A DNA stretch of 64,000 nucleotides from Alphaproteobacteria bacterium (lineage in GTDB: Bacteria; Pseudomonadota; Alphaproteobacteria; UBA8366; GCA-2717185): assembly GCA_040905865.1 (NCBI GenBank), contig JBBDQU010000022.1:62001-126000 (forward strand), given 5' to 3'. The translations under genes and the position numbers were made by a program. Under the pieces are notes generated by a model. That model had not been told where the DNA came from. It made no database searches and saw only the letters and a list, made by a program, of their open reading frames with translations. Below are positions 54,842-64,000 of the stretch, piece by piece; the first letter of the stretch is position 1; the number at the start of each line of letters is the position of its first letter.

Positions 54842-55621
54842 ATGAATCGCTGTCCTGTGGAATACATCGATATTGCCGGAAAACTGGCTGATGCGGCACG
54901 GCCTGTCGCGCAGCGGTATTTCCGCGCCCCCCTCGAGATTGAAACGAAATCCGACGATACACCGGTTACCCGCGCCGACCGGGAGGTTGAGGCGGCGATG
55001 CGTGACATTCTGCGCGCCAGTTGTCCGGATCATGGTGTTGTCGGCGAGGAATTGGGCGGCATACCCGCAAGGCACGGCGTGCAGTGGATCCTCGACCCTA
55101 TCGACGGAACTTCTGCCTTTGCTTCCGGTGTCGCGATGTTCTGTACGCTGATCGGCCTCGCCATCGACGGGCGGTTCGTGCTCGGGCTGGTCGATCAGCC
55201 GATCTCCAAAGAGCGCTGGCTTGGCGCCGTTGGCCGGGACACAACCCTCAACGGCGCACCGGCGCGGGTCAGCGGCTGTACGGAACTTTCGATGGCCCGG
55301 CTGTTCACGACCGCGCCGGAATATTATTCGCGCGCTGGCGCGCTGGCGGCGTTTCACCGGGTGCGCGACGAGGTTCGCTTCACCCGTTACGGGACCGATT
55401 GCTATGCGCTGGGCCTGCTGGCGTCCGGCCACGCCGATCTGGTGATCGAAACCGGCCTTCATGTCTGGGATTTCGCGGCGCCGGCGGCGGTGGTCCGGCA
55501 GGCAGGCGGCGTGATCACGGACTGGCGGGGCGAACCGCTGTCGCCGCAATCGGACGGCAGCATCGTGGCGGCGAGCACGCCGGCCCTGCATGAAGCGGCA
55601 CTCAGGCGTCTCGCCGGGTGA
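54842..55621 (+). CDS. hisN: Inositol-monophosphatase-family enzyme, probable histidinol-phosphatase
   Basis: 259 residues. Mg-dependent phosphatase motifs: the acidic Glu in GVVGEELGG, ILDPIDGTSAFASG and the late VWDFAAPAAVVRQAGG. The DGTSAFASG form and overall length fit the HisN histidinol-phosphate phosphatases of alphaproteobacteria better than SuhB or CysQ, though the substrate is not proven by sequence. It begins 26 bases after the cytochrome c gene. Confidence 0.82.
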   Translation: MNRCPVEYIDIAGKLADAARPVAQRYFRAPLEIETKSDDTPVTRADREVEAAMRDILRASCPDHGVVGEELGGIPARHGVQWILDPIDGTSAFASGVAMFCTLIGLAIDGRFVLGLVDQPISKERWLGAVGRDTTLNGAPARVSGCTELSMARLFTTAPEYYSRAGALAAFHRVRDEVRFTRYGTDCYALGLLASGHADLVIETGLHVWDFAAPAAVVRQAGGVITDWRGEPLSPQSDGSIVAASTPALHEAALRRLAG

Positions 55622-55765
55622 CCCGTCAAGGAAAGCGTGACCGGTGACTCCGGATAGTTTTCCCGGTCATAAACTGGACATTGGCGGCGCAAAAGCCCAC
55701 GTATCGTTCTGCATTTCCGTTATGCTATTCGATAACGCCGTATGAGCCATGTCAGGGAGCCGAAC

Positions 55766-57601
55766 GTGACCCGTATTCTCGGTGCCGCAATCGCCAGCGT
55801 GTTGATCGCCTTCTCTCCCGCGTCGGCGCAGACAACGGTCAGCCACGGCATCGCCATGCATGGCGACCTGAAATACCCGGCCGGTTTCAAGCATTTCGAT
55901 TACGTCAATCCGGACGCGCCCAAGGGCGGTGAACTGCGAAGCTGGGCGTCAGGCGGCTTTGACACCTTCAATCCTTTCGTCATCAAGGGACGCCCGGCGG
56001 GCGGTATCGGGCTGCTGTTCGAATCGCTGATGGTATCCTCCGCCGACGAGCCGTTCAGCAAATACGGGTTGCTGGCGGAATCGGTTGAAATGCCGGAAGA
56101 CCGGTCCTGGATTACGTTTACCCTTCGCGCCGATGCCAGATGGCATGACGGCAAGCCGGTTACGGTCGATGACGTGATCTGGAGTTTCGAGACGCTCAAG
56201 GAAAAGGGGCAGCCGCTTTACCGTTATTATTACGCGAATGTCGAAACGCCGGTGAAGACGGGCGAGCGGACGGTGAAGTTCACGTTTACCGGCGGCGTCA
56301 ATCGCGAACTGCCTCTGATTGTCGGGGAGGCGCCGGTCCTGCCGAAACATTACTGGGACGGCCGGGATTTCGAGGCCACGACCCTGGAACCACCGCTTGG
56401 CAGCGGTCCGTACCGGATTCTGAGCTTCGAGCCGGACCGGGAAGTCGTGTATGAGCGCGTCAGGGATTACTGGGGCGCCGACCATCCGACGCAGAAGGGC
56501 CTGTGGAATTTCGACCGCGTCCGCTACGACTATTACCGTGATTCCACCGTCGCCATCGAGGCGCTGAAATCCGGCGCCTTCGATTACAGGCTCGAAAATT
56601 CGGCAAAGGACTGGGCGACGGCCTATGACGTTCCGGCGGTCCGGGACGGCAGGCTCGTCAAATCCACCTTCGAGCACAATCGCACCGCCGGGATGCAGGG
56701 CTTCGTGATGAACCAGCGCCGCGACATGTTCAAGAACCCGGATGTCCGGCAGGCGCTTTCCTATGCGTTCGATTTTGAATGGTCCAACAAGGCGCTGTTC
56801 TATGGCCAGTATGTCCGGACCAGAAGCTATTTCGACAATTCGGAACTGGCGGCGCGGGGCCTGCCGGAGGGCGAGGTTCTCACGATTCTGGAGCCGTATC
56901 GCGGACGAATTCCCGATGAGGTGTTCACTACCGTCTTCAACCCACCGGAAACTGACGGATCGGGGAATATCCGCCGGAACCTGCGCGTGGCGCTCAGGCT
57001 GCTGGGAGAGGCCGGCTGGACGGTCGCCCCGGATACCAAGAAGCTGACAAACGAGGCGACGGGCAGGCCGATGACCTTCGAAATCCTTCTGGTCAGCCCG
57101 TTGTTCGAACGGATTGCGCTGCCCTATGTCGCGAATCTCAAACGCCTGGGAATCGAAGCCAGAGTCCGGACCGTGGATTCCTCGCAGTACAAGGAGCGGC
57201 TCGACCGGTTCGATTTCGACATGATCGTTGGCAATTTCGGACAATCCGCATCGCCCGGAAACGAACAGCGCGAATTCTGGGGGTCGGCCGCGGCGGAGCG
57301 CGAAGGCAGCCGCAATTTAGCCGGTATCCGGGATCCGGTTGTCGACGAATTGATCGAAAAGGTGATTGCCGCGTCAGACCGCGATGAACTGGTCAACAGC
57401 GTCCGCGCGCTCGATTACGTGCTCCAGTGGCAGCATCTCGTCGTGCCGCAATGGCACATTCCGTATGACCGCTATGTCTACTGGGACCGGTTCGGACGCC
57501 CCGATACCATTCCCGACAGCGGCGTGCAGATATTCAGCTGGTGGATCGATCCGGCGAAGGATGCCGCCCTGCCGCAGTTGCAGCGATTCAGAAGCCCGTA
57601 A
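55766..57601 (+). CDS. yejA: Periplasmic solute-binding protein of a Yej-type peptide ABC transporter
   Basis: 611 residues from a GTG at 55766, chosen because CAGGGAG lies at ideal spacing; an ATG at 55742 is the alternative. The signal peptide ends SPASAQ. The SBP family 5 (oligopeptide/YejA) pattern is present: GDLKYPAGFKHFDYVNPDAPKGG, TFTLRADARWHDGKPVTVDDVIWSFE, and DVRQALSYAFDFEW. First gene of a four-gene transporter operon. YejABEF imports peptides such as microcin C in E. coli. Confidence 0.9.
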   Translation: MTRILGAAIASVLIAFSPASAQTTVSHGIAMHGDLKYPAGFKHFDYVNPDAPKGGELRSWASGGFDTFNPFVIKGRPAGGIGLLFESLMVSSADEPFSKYGLLAESVEMPEDRSWITFTLRADARWHDGKPVTVDDVIWSFETLKEKGQPLYRYYYANVETPVKTGERTVKFTFTGGVNRELPLIVGEAPVLPKHYWDGRDFEATTLEPPLGSGPYRILSFEPDREVVYERVRDYWGADHPTQKGLWNFDRVRYDYYRDSTVAIEALKSGAFDYRLENSAKDWATAYDVPAVRDGRLVKSTFEHNRTAGMQGFVMNQRRDMFKNPDVRQALSYAFDFEWSNKALFYGQYVRTRSYFDNSELAARGLPEGEVLTILEPYRGRIPDEVFTTVFNPPETDGSGNIRRNLRVALRLLGEAGWTVAPDTKKLTNEATGRPMTFEILLVSPLFERIALPYVANLKRLGIEARVRTVDSSQYKERLDRFDFDMIVGNFGQSASPGNEQREFWGSAAAEREGSRNLAGIRDPVVDELIEKVIAASDRDELVNSVRALDYVLQWQHLVVPQWHIPYDRYVYWDRFGRPDTIPDSGVQIFSWWIDPAKDAALPQLQRFRSP

Positions 57602-57628
57602 CACCGGAACGGCGGAAGTACAAAACAG

Positions 57629-58738
57629 ATGCTGCCCTATATCATCCGCCGACTGCTGCTGGTCATTCCGACGCTTTTTGTCATCATGGCGATCAATTTC
57701 GCGATCGTGCAATTTGCGCCCGGCGGCCCGGTGGAACAGATCCTGGCGGAACTGGAGGGGACGGCGGTCAGCGCCACCGCGCGCATCGGCGGCCCGGCCG
57801 GCACGGAGGTCGGCGGCGGCGGTCCGGCCGGGGGGGATGCGTCATCCGGCGGCGGCCGGTACCGTGGGGCACAGGGGCTGGATCCCGCGTTTATCGCGAG
57901 CATCGAAAAGCAGTTCGGTTTCGACAAGCCGCCCCTGGAGCGGTTCTTCCTGATGCTCGCCAATTACGCCACATTCGATTTCGGCAAGAGCTTCTTCCGC
58001 GACAGCACCGTCGTCGACCTGGTGATGAGCAAGATGCCGGTTTCGATTTCGCTCGGGTTATGGACCACCCTGCTGGTCTATCTGATCTCCATTCCGCTGG
58101 GAATCGCCAAGGCTGTCCGCGACGGGACCCGTTTCGACATTTGGACCAGTACCGTGGTGATTATCGGCAACGCGGTGCCGTCGTTCCTGTTCGCGATCCT
58201 GCTGATCGTTGTCTTCGCCGGCGGGCAGTACCTGGACTGGTTTCCCCTGCGCGGGCTGGTCTCCGACAACTGGGAGACCATGTCATGGCCGGCGCGGATC
58301 GCCGATTACTTCTGGCATCTGGCCCTGCCGCTGACCGCCCTGCTGATCGGGTCCTTCGCGACCCTGACCCTGTTGACCAAGAATTCCTTTCTGGAGGAAA
58401 TCAACAAACAGTTCGTCGTCACCGCGCGGGCCAAGGGGCTGACGGAGCGCCGGGTGCTGTACGGGCACGTCTTCCGCAACGCCATGCTGATCGTTATCGC
58501 CGGCTTTCCGTCCGCCTTCATCGGCATCCTGTTTACCAGTACGCTGCTGATCGAGATCATCTTCTCGCTGGACGGGCTGGGACTGCTGGGGTTCGAGGCG
58601 GTGATCAACCGCGATTATCCGATCATGTTCGCAACCCTGTATTTTTTCACCCTGCTGGGCCTGCTGATGGGAATCGTCAGCGACGTGATGTACATGCTGA
58701 TCGACCCGCGCATCGATTTCGAAAGCCGCCAGTCATGA
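57629..58738 (+). CDS. yejB: ABC transporter permease YejB
   Basis: 369 residues. The N-terminus [37 protein letters not shown] is typical of YejB/DppB permeases. A Gly-rich insertion (about 55-80) precedes [23 protein letters not shown]. The EAA loop [21 protein letters not shown]-type sequence is at about 250. Six membrane helices. The stop overlaps yejE (ATGA). Confidence 0.93.
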   Translation: MLPYIIRRLLLVIPTLFVIMAINFAIVQFAPGGPVEQILAELEGTAVSATARIGGPAGTEVGGGGPAGGDASSGGGRYRGAQGLDPAFIASIEKQFGFDKPPLERFFLMLANYATFDFGKSFFRDSTVVDLVMSKMPVSISLGLWTTLLVYLISIPLGIAKAVRDGTRFDIWTSTVVIIGNAVPSFLFAILLIVVFAGGQYLDWFPLRGLVSDNWETMSWPARIADYFWHLALPLTALLIGSFATLTLLTKNSFLEEINKQFVVTARAKGLTERRVLYGHVFRNAMLIVIAGFPSAFIGILFTSTLLIEIIFSLDGLGLLGFEAVINRDYPIMFATLYFFTLLGLLMGIVSDVMYMLIDPRIDFESRQS

Positions 58739-59799
58739 CGGACATGCCGATCCGTCGGGACCGGTTTCTCGGCATACCGATCCGCCCGCTGACCCGTCGC
58801 CGTATCGCGAATTTCGTCGCCAACCGGCGGGGCTTCTGGTCGCTGTGGATATTCCTTGCGTTGTTTTTTCTGTCGCTCTTTGCGGAGCTGATTGCGAACG
58901 ACCGGCCGATCCTCATCCGTTTCGACGGCGGCTTCTACTTTCCGGTCATGGCGTCCTACGCCGAAACCGAGTTCGGCGGCGAGTTTCCGACCGAAGCCGA
59001 TTACACGGATCCGTTCGTGGTCGAACTCATCGAGGAAAAAGGCTGGATCCTCTGGCCGCCGATCCGGTTTCGCTACGATACGAATATCACCGATCTGGAG
59101 GCGCCGGCGCCGTCGGCGCCATCCCTGCGAAACTGGCTCGGCACCGACGACCAGTCGCGCGACGTGGTGGCGCGGATCATTTACGGATTCCGGATATCGG
59201 TTCTGTTCGGGCTTCTTCTGACGATTCTCAGCTCCGCCATCGGGATCGCGGTCGGCGCCATCCAGGGGTTTTTCGGCGGGCTGATCGACCTTTTCGGGCA
59301 GCGGCTGATCGAAATCTGGGGCGGGTTGCCGACGCTTTATATCCTCATCATCATGGCCAGCATCGTGACGCCGAGTTTCTGGCTGCTGCTGGGGCTGCTG
59401 CTGCTGTTCAGCTGGACGGCGCTGGTCAGTCTCGTGCGGGCGGAGGTGCTGCGGGCGCGCAACTTTGAATATGTGAAGGCGGCGCGGGCGCTGGGTATTC
59501 CGAACCGCACGATCATGTTCCGCCATGTTTTGCCCAACGCGATGGTCGCGACCCTGACCTTCCTGCCGTTCATCACCTCGGGCGCGCTGATCACGCTGAC
59601 GTCGCTCGACTTCCTCGGCTTCGGCCTGCCGGCGGGTTCGCCGTCGCTTGGCGAACTGCTGAAACAGGGCAAGGAAAACCTGCAGGCGCCCTGGCTGGGC
59701 ATTACCGGGTTCGTCGTAATCAGCCTGATGCTGACGCTCATGGTATTCATCGGCGAGGCGGTGCGCGATGCATTCGACCCGCGCAAGGCGCAGCGATAG
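58735..59799 (+). CDS. yejE: ABC transporter permease YejE
   Basis: 354 residues; ATG overlaps the yejB stop by 4 bases. After the first membrane helix ([20 protein letters not shown]) there is a periplasmic segment with [20 protein letters not shown] and [27 protein letters not shown], both YejE/DppC signatures. The EAA loop is [26 protein letters not shown]. It pairs with YejB to form the channel. Confidence 0.93.
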   Translation: MTDMPIRRDRFLGIPIRPLTRRRIANFVANRRGFWSLWIFLALFFLSLFAELIANDRPILIRFDGGFYFPVMASYAETEFGGEFPTEADYTDPFVVELIEEKGWILWPPIRFRYDTNITDLEAPAPSAPSLRNWLGTDDQSRDVVARIIYGFRISVLFGLLLTILSSAIGIAVGAIQGFFGGLIDLFGQRLIEIWGGLPTLYILIIMASIVTPSFWLLLGLLLLFSWTALVSLVRAEVLRARNFEYVKAARALGIPNRTIMFRHVLPNAMVATLTFLPFITSGALITLTSLDFLGFGLPAGSPSLGELLKQGKENLQAPWLGITGFVVISLMLTLMVFIGEAVRDAFDPRKAQR

Positions 59800-59808
59800 G
59801 ATCGGGAC

Positions 59809-61452
59809 ATGGACGAACAGGACCTTCTTGTCGTTGACGATCTTTCGGTCTGTTTCGACACGCCCGGCGGCACGGTCGATGCGGTAAAACATGCTTCCTT
59901 TACGATCGGACGGGGCGAAACCCTGGCGCTGGTCGGCGAATCCGGCTCGGGAAAATCGGTCACGGCGCTGTCGATCCTGCAACTGCTGCCCTATCCCGTG
60001 GCGCGTCACCCGAACGGTTCGATCCGGTTCAAGGGCTCGGAACTCGTCGGCGCCGACGAAGCGGCGATGCGCGCGGTGCGCGGCAACCGGATATCGATGA
60101 TATTTCAGGAACCGATGACATCGCTCAATCCGCTGCACACGATCGAAAAGCAGATCGCCGAAACCCTGACCCTGCACAAGGGAATGTCCGGGAGTCAGGC
60201 CCGCTCGCGCGTGCTGGAGCTTCTGAATCTTGTCGGCGTGCAGAATGCCGAACAGCGGCTTACCGCCTATCCGCACGAATTGTCCGGCGGCCAGCGCCAG
60301 CGGGTCGTGATTGCCATGGCGCTGGCGAACGAACCCGACCTGCTGATTGCCGACGAACCGACGACCGCGCTGGATGTCACCATCCAGGCGCAGATCCTGA
60401 AGCTGCTGAAGGACCTGCAGCAGGAACTCGGCATGGCGATGCTGTTCATAACCCATGACCTCGGCATCGTTCGCAAGATCGCGGACAAGGTCTGCGTGAT
60501 GTGCAACGGCGAAATTGTCGAGGCCGGGCCGACGGCGGAAATCTTCGCCCGTCCGGCGCATGACTATACGCGGCATCTTCTGGCGGCGGAACCGAAGGGC
60601 AGCAAGTCCGAACCCTCGCCGGACGCGCCCGTCGTCATCACAGGGAGTGACATCAAGGTTTGGTTCCCGATCAAGAAAGGCGTCTTCCGGCGGACCGTAG
60701 ACCATGTGAAGGCGGTGAACGGAATCACGGTAACCGTGCGCCAGGGCCAGACGGTCGGTGTGGTCGGCGAATCCGGTTCCGGCAAGACGACGCTGGGCAT
60801 GGCGCTGCTGCGGCTCGAACGGTCTACCGGCAGCATCGAATTCGGTGGGCGCGATATACAGGGCCTTCCGGAGGACAAGCTGCGGCCGATGCGACGGGAA
60901 ATGCAGGTCGTCTTCCAGGATCCCTACGGTTCGCTGTCGCCCCGCATGTCGATTGGCGAGATCGTGGCGGAAGGCCTGAAGGTACACAGCGATTCCCGCG
61001 ATGCGGCCGGTCTCGACGCGCAGGTCGTCGAAGCGCTGCGCGAAGTAGGGCTCGAACCGGAGAGCCGGTTCCGGTATCCGCATGAATTTTCCGGCGGCCA
61101 GCGCCAGCGAATCGCCATTGCCCGCGCCATTGTACTGAAGCCGAAATTCATCGTGCTCGACGAGCCGACGTCGGCGCTGGACATGTCGGTGCAGGCACAG
61201 ATCGTAGACCTGCTGGCCGACCTGCAACGCCGGCACGGGCTCGCTTACATGTTTATCAGTCACGATCTGAAGGTCGTCCGCGCGCTGGCGGACCATGTCA
61301 TTGTCATGAAGGATGGCGTGGTCGTCGAACAGGGACCGGCCGACGTGATTTTCGACAATCCCTCCGAACCCTATACAAAGGCGCTGATGGCGGCGGCCTT
61401 CGACCTGGAATTCGACGAACAGGCGGTCGCCAGCGGCGTCGTGAACGTGTGA
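59809..61452 (+). CDS. yejF: Dual ABC ATPase YejF
   Basis: 547 residues with two complete ABC domains. The first has Walker [13 protein letters not shown] (about 45) and signature [15 protein letters not shown]. The second, after about 280, has [12 protein letters not shown] and [15 protein letters not shown]. Both Walker B regions ([23 protein letters not shown]) are intact. It energises the YejBE channel. Ends 12 bases before the reductase gene. Confidence 0.95.
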   Translation: MDEQDLLVVDDLSVCFDTPGGTVDAVKHASFTIGRGETLALVGESGSGKSVTALSILQLLPYPVARHPNGSIRFKGSELVGADEAAMRAVRGNRISMIFQEPMTSLNPLHTIEKQIAETLTLHKGMSGSQARSRVLELLNLVGVQNAEQRLTAYPHELSGGQRQRVVIAMALANEPDLLIADEPTTALDVTIQAQILKLLKDLQQELGMAMLFITHDLGIVRKIADKVCVMCNGEIVEAGPTAEIFARPAHDYTRHLLAAEPKGSKSEPSPDAPVVITGSDIKVWFPIKKGVFRRTVDHVKAVNGITVTVRQGQTVGVVGESGSGKTTLGMALLRLERSTGSIEFGGRDIQGLPEDKLRPMRREMQVVFQDPYGSLSPRMSIGEIVAEGLKVHSDSRDAAGLDAQVVEALREVGLEPESRFRYPHEFSGGQRQRIAIARAIVLKPKFIVLDEPTSALDMSVQAQIVDLLADLQRRHGLAYMFISHDLKVVRALADHVIVMKDGVVVEQGPADVIFDNPSEPYTKALMAAAFDLEFDEQAVASGVVNV

Positions 61453-61464
61453 GTATGTGAAACC

Positions 61465-62394
61465 ATGGCCCTGATCATCAAATCCGATTTTGCCCGCGAC
61501 GATATCTGGCGCGACGCCTTTGGCGGGGTCGCGCCCGAACTCGATTGCCGGAGCTGGACCTCGCCGGGCGACGTGGCGGATATCGAATACGCCTTCGTCT
61601 GGAAACCGGAAAAAGGCGCCCTGCGCCAGTTCCCGAACCTGAAATGCATTTTCTCCATCGGCGCCGGGGTCGACCATCTGCTCGGCGATACCGGGTTGCC
61701 CGATGGCGTGCCGGTGGTGCGCATGGTCGAACCGGAACTGACGCGGGGCATGGCGGAATACGTGGCGCTGCATGTGCTGCGCTATCACCGCGAGGTCCCG
61801 ACCCTGGAACAGGCGCAGCGCGACCGTGTGTGGAATGAGCTGATCGTTCCGACGGCGCCGGACCGCCGCGTCGGCATCATGGGGTTCGGTGTGCTCGGGC
61901 AGGCGTCGGCGCAGGCGCTGGGCGCCTTCGGGTTCGACATGGCCTGTTGGTCGCGCACACGAAAGGCGTTCCCCGGCGGGCAGTCCTTTCATGGCGCAGA
62001 CGGGTTGAAGCCCTTTCTGGCGCGAACGGAAATTCTTGTCTGTCTGCTGCCGCTGACGCCGGAAACAGAGGGGATCCTGGACCGCGAACTGTTTGCCGCC
62101 CTGCCGCGCGGGGCCTGGCTGATCAATGCGGCGCGCGGCGGCCATCAGAACGAGGACGATATCCTGCAGGCGCTGGATTCGGGACACCTCGCCGGGGCAA
62201 CGCTGGATGTGTTCCGCAATGAACCCCTGCCGGCGGACCATCCCTTCTGGTCGCATCCCCGGGTGACCGTCACCGCACATATCGCCAGCGTTACCCAGCC
62301 GCATTCGGCGGCGGCGGAAGTGGTTGCCAATATCCACCGTATTGAGCGGGGCGAACCGCCGCGCAACACGGTGGACATTCAGGCCGGGTACTGA
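61465..62394 (+). CDS. ghrA: D-isomer-specific 2-hydroxyacid dehydrogenase (glyoxylate/hydroxypyruvate reductase A type)
   Basis: 309 residues. The NAD(P)-binding motif is VGIMGFGVLGQASAQALGAFGF (about 133-155). Catalytic Arg is in LINAARGGHQ (about 225), Glu near DVFRNEPLP and His in TAHIASVTQ (about 276). The length and order of motifs match GhrA, which reduces glyoxylate and hydroxypyruvate. It follows the yej genes in the same direction with a 12-base gap and is probably cotranscribed. Confidence 0.85.
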   Translation: MALIIKSDFARDDIWRDAFGGVAPELDCRSWTSPGDVADIEYAFVWKPEKGALRQFPNLKCIFSIGAGVDHLLGDTGLPDGVPVVRMVEPELTRGMAEYVALHVLRYHREVPTLEQAQRDRVWNELIVPTAPDRRVGIMGFGVLGQASAQALGAFGFDMACWSRTRKAFPGGQSFHGADGLKPFLARTEILVCLLPLTPETEGILDRELFAALPRGAWLINAARGGHQNEDDILQALDSGHLAGATLDVFRNEPLPADHPFWSHPRVTVTAHIASVTQPHSAAAEVVANIHRIERGEPPRNTVDIQAGY

Positions 62395-62430
62395 GCAGGG
62401 GCGTGCGCCACACGCCCGTGGAGGAAACCC

Positions 62431-63780
62431 GTGAATCTGCATGCCATGCTCCTGGGCCGTGAGGCCGACGACAACCCGGTTCGGGTCGGCCTGATCGGCG
62501 CCGGAAAGTTCGGGTCGATGTATCTGTCGCAGGCGCGGCGGACGCCGGGGATTCACATCCTGGGAATCGCCGACCTGTCGCCCGCCCGGGCGCGCGCGGC
62601 GCTGGCGAATGTCGGATGGCCGGCAGCGCAATACGGCGCGGCATCCTATGACGAGGCGCGCCGGAATGGGGCGACATACATTTCCGACGATGCCGAGGCG
62701 CTGATCCGCGAAGCCGACGTGGTCATCGATTCGACCGGCCATCCCGCGGCCGGAATCCGGCACGCCCTGCAGGCCTGCGAACACGGCACCCATATCGTGA
62801 TGGTCAATGTCGAAGCGGACGTGCTGGCCGGACCGCTGCTGGCGGAACGTGCGAAATCCGCCGGGATCGTCTACACCATGGCCTATGGCGATCAGCCGGC
62901 GCTGATCTGCGAACTGGTCGACTGGGCGCGCGCCTGCGGTTTTTCGGTCACCTGCGCGGGCAAAGGTACGAAATTCCTGCCGTCGTTTCACGGCTCCACG
63001 CCGGACACTGTGTGGGACTATTACGGACTGACGGCGGAACAGGCGGCGGCGGGCGGCATGAACCCGCAGATGTTCAACTCCTTCCTCGACGGTACGAAAT
63101 CCGGCATTGAAATGGCCGCGGTTGCGAACGCGACCGGGCTGTCGCCGCCGCGCGACGGCCTTTCCTTCCCGCCCTGCGGGGTGCATGACCTGCCGCACAT
63201 CCTGCGCCCGCGCGACGATGGCGGGTTACTGGATGGCAAGGGCATGGTCGAGGTCATCTCCAGCGAGGAGCGCGACGGGCGCCCCGTTGTCGGCGATCTG
63301 CGCTGGGGCGTCTATGTCACGTTCGAGGCGCCCAGCGATTATGTGGCCCGCTGCTTTTCGGAATACGGGCTGTTGACCGACAGCACGGGGCGGTACAGCA
63401 CAATGTTCAAGCCATACCACCTGATCGGCCTCGAACTGGGCATATCCGTCGCCAGTGCGGCGCTGCGCGGCGAACCGACCGGTGTCTCCCGGGCCTGGCG
63501 GGGCGATGCGGTGGCGACCGCGAAGCGGGACCTGGCGGCGGGCGAAGTACTGGATGGCGAAGGCGGTTTCACGGTCTGGGGCAGACTGATGCAGGCCGAG
63601 GATTCCCTGGCGAGAGGCGCGTTGCCGATCGGGCTGGCGCATGGCGTCAAGCTGAAAAAAGCCATCGCACAGGGGCAGACGGTCTGCTGGCAGGACGTGG
63701 CATATGATGAGGACGATGCGACGGTTGTCTTTCGCCGTGAAATGGAAATGCAGAACCGTCGCAATGCCGCTTCGAAATAG
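62431..63780 (+). CDS. NAD(P)-dependent oxidoreductase with SAF-like C-terminus
   Basis: 449 residues from a GTG with GGAGG upstream at good spacing. An N-terminal Rossmann domain of the homoserine dehydrogenase/Gfo-Idh type (VGLIGAGKFGSMYLSQA, about 19-35) precedes VVIDSTGHPAAGIRHAL, and a central catalytic-like domain carries YGDQPALICELVDWARACGF. The C-terminal part (WRGDAVATAKRDLAAGEVLDGEGGFTVWG, about 355-385) looks like a SAF domain. The reaction is not assigned; sugar-acid metabolism is the usual context for this architecture. It follows ghrA and probably shares its transcript. Confidence 0.78.
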   Translation: MNLHAMLLGREADDNPVRVGLIGAGKFGSMYLSQARRTPGIHILGIADLSPARARAALANVGWPAAQYGAASYDEARRNGATYISDDAEALIREADVVIDSTGHPAAGIRHALQACEHGTHIVMVNVEADVLAGPLLAERAKSAGIVYTMAYGDQPALICELVDWARACGFSVTCAGKGTKFLPSFHGSTPDTVWDYYGLTAEQAAAGGMNPQMFNSFLDGTKSGIEMAAVANATGLSPPRDGLSFPPCGVHDLPHILRPRDDGGLLDGKGMVEVISSEERDGRPVVGDLRWGVYVTFEAPSDYVARCFSEYGLLTDSTGRYSTMFKPYHLIGLELGISVASAALRGEPTGVSRAWRGDAVATAKRDLAAGEVLDGEGGFTVWGRLMQAEDSLARGALPIGLAHGVKLKKAIAQGQTVCWQDVAYDEDDATVVFRREMEMQNRRNAASK

Positions 63781-63869
63781 CCGCACATGGAAGTCGTTAT
63801 TAAGAACTGCTACAGGGTTGCCGCGATAGTCATTGCCGCCATGCTTTCCGTTGTTGAAGGAGTATCCTA

Positions 63870-64000
63870 GTGCCGGATGGGCCCCTGTTCGCATACCGCG
63901 AGTTGCGCCGCGATGGCGCCTTGAAGTCCGATACCATGCAGGAACTGGCCGTCGAGAAATTCCAGAGCCTGCATAACGGATTGAAGGGCTATGAACCTGC
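63870..64000 (+). CDS. zapE: Cell-division ATPase ZapE, N-terminal part (3' end outside window)
   Basis: 43 codons visible to the right edge, from a GTG preceded by GAAGGAG at good spacing. The N-terminus PDGPLFAYRELRRDG followed by MQELAVEKFQSLHNGLKGYEP matches the start of AFG1/ZapE ATPases in alphaproteobacteria (pattern DGPLxxYR...QExAxEKxQ.LHxxLxGY). ZapE is an FtsZ-associated ATPase. The Walker motifs lie beyond the window, so the call rests on the N-terminus alone. Confidence 0.72.
   Translation, partial: MPDGPLFAYRELRRDGALKSDTMQELAVEKFQSLHNGLKGYEP

Noticed and set aside
58615-63198. A 1527-codon open frame on the minus strand
   Set aside because: It is the antisense shadow of yejB, yejE, yejF, ghrA and the following dehydrogenase, produced by high third-position G+C. 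It has no family motif and is Arg/Gln/His-rich.

Overview
The window is a G+C-rich, gene-dense chromosomal stretch of an alphaproteobacterium, most likely in or near the Rhodospirillales (inference). The evidence is the gene order rpmH-rnpA-yidD-yidC-yihA-argB, dapD-dapE, truA-fmt-def and ffs-dnaX-ybaB-recR, together with MmcB, DUF2336 and DUF4139 family proteins. LPS genes (hldE, kdsB) show a Gram-negative envelope. About 50 protein genes, one tRNA-Arg, the 4.5S SRP RNA and two hydrogenase pseudogenes are recognisable. The first and last genes (a CHASE2-GGDEF-EAL protein and zapE) run off the window.

Layout. 1-9.3 kb is a c-di-GMP and surface region: a CHASE2-PAS-GGDEF-EAL enzyme, a FecR-domain protein with Pro/Val/Ala repeats, a divergent two-partner-secretion (TpsB) outer-membrane transporter, a LapG-type periplasmic protease, and a membrane sensor with a degenerate HD-GYP domain. 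9.3-12.6 kb holds a phosphoesterase, hldE, mmcB and a small cyclophilin-like protein. 12.7-16.9 kb is a PEP-CTERM/exosortase segment: a large TPR protein of the PrsT type and a PEP-CTERM-sorted protein behind a good sigma-54 promoter match. 17-19.4 kb carries two unrecognised genes on the minus strand. 19.6-21.4 kb has an EamA transporter, a decayed group 4 [NiFe]-hydrogenase-like gene pair and tRNA-Arg.

21.6-29.7 kb holds a lipoprotein, a DUF4864 protein, panC, gamma-glutamyltransferase, rlmI, an orphan histidine kinase and a TVP38-like membrane protein. 29.8-34.1 kb is the rpmH-to-argB housekeeping operon, in which neighbouring genes are translationally coupled. It is followed by two accessory minus-strand genes (DUF2336, diguanylate cyclase), then a HAD nucleotidase and the lysine/mDAP genes dapD-dapE. 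At 40.7-42.9 kb a lower-G+C kinase/methyltransferase pair lies next to a perfect 18-bp inverted repeat and appears inserted ahead of truA-fmt-def. 45-54 kb contains rmuC, a DUF4139 protein, recR-ybaB-dnaX, ffs, nudC, pheA and kdsB. 54.3-64 kb contains a membrane cytochrome c, a HisN-like phosphatase, a yejABEF-type peptide ABC transporter followed by two oxidoreductases, and the start of zapE.

The observations most worth follow-up are the hydrogenase remnant beside the tRNA, the PEP-CTERM gene with its sigma-54 promoter, the FecR/CHASE2/TpsB cassette, the HD-GYP protein that has lost both signature motifs beside a LapG protease, the unknown gene pair at 17-19 kb, the kinase/methyltransferase island, and an apparent CTG start in yihA.
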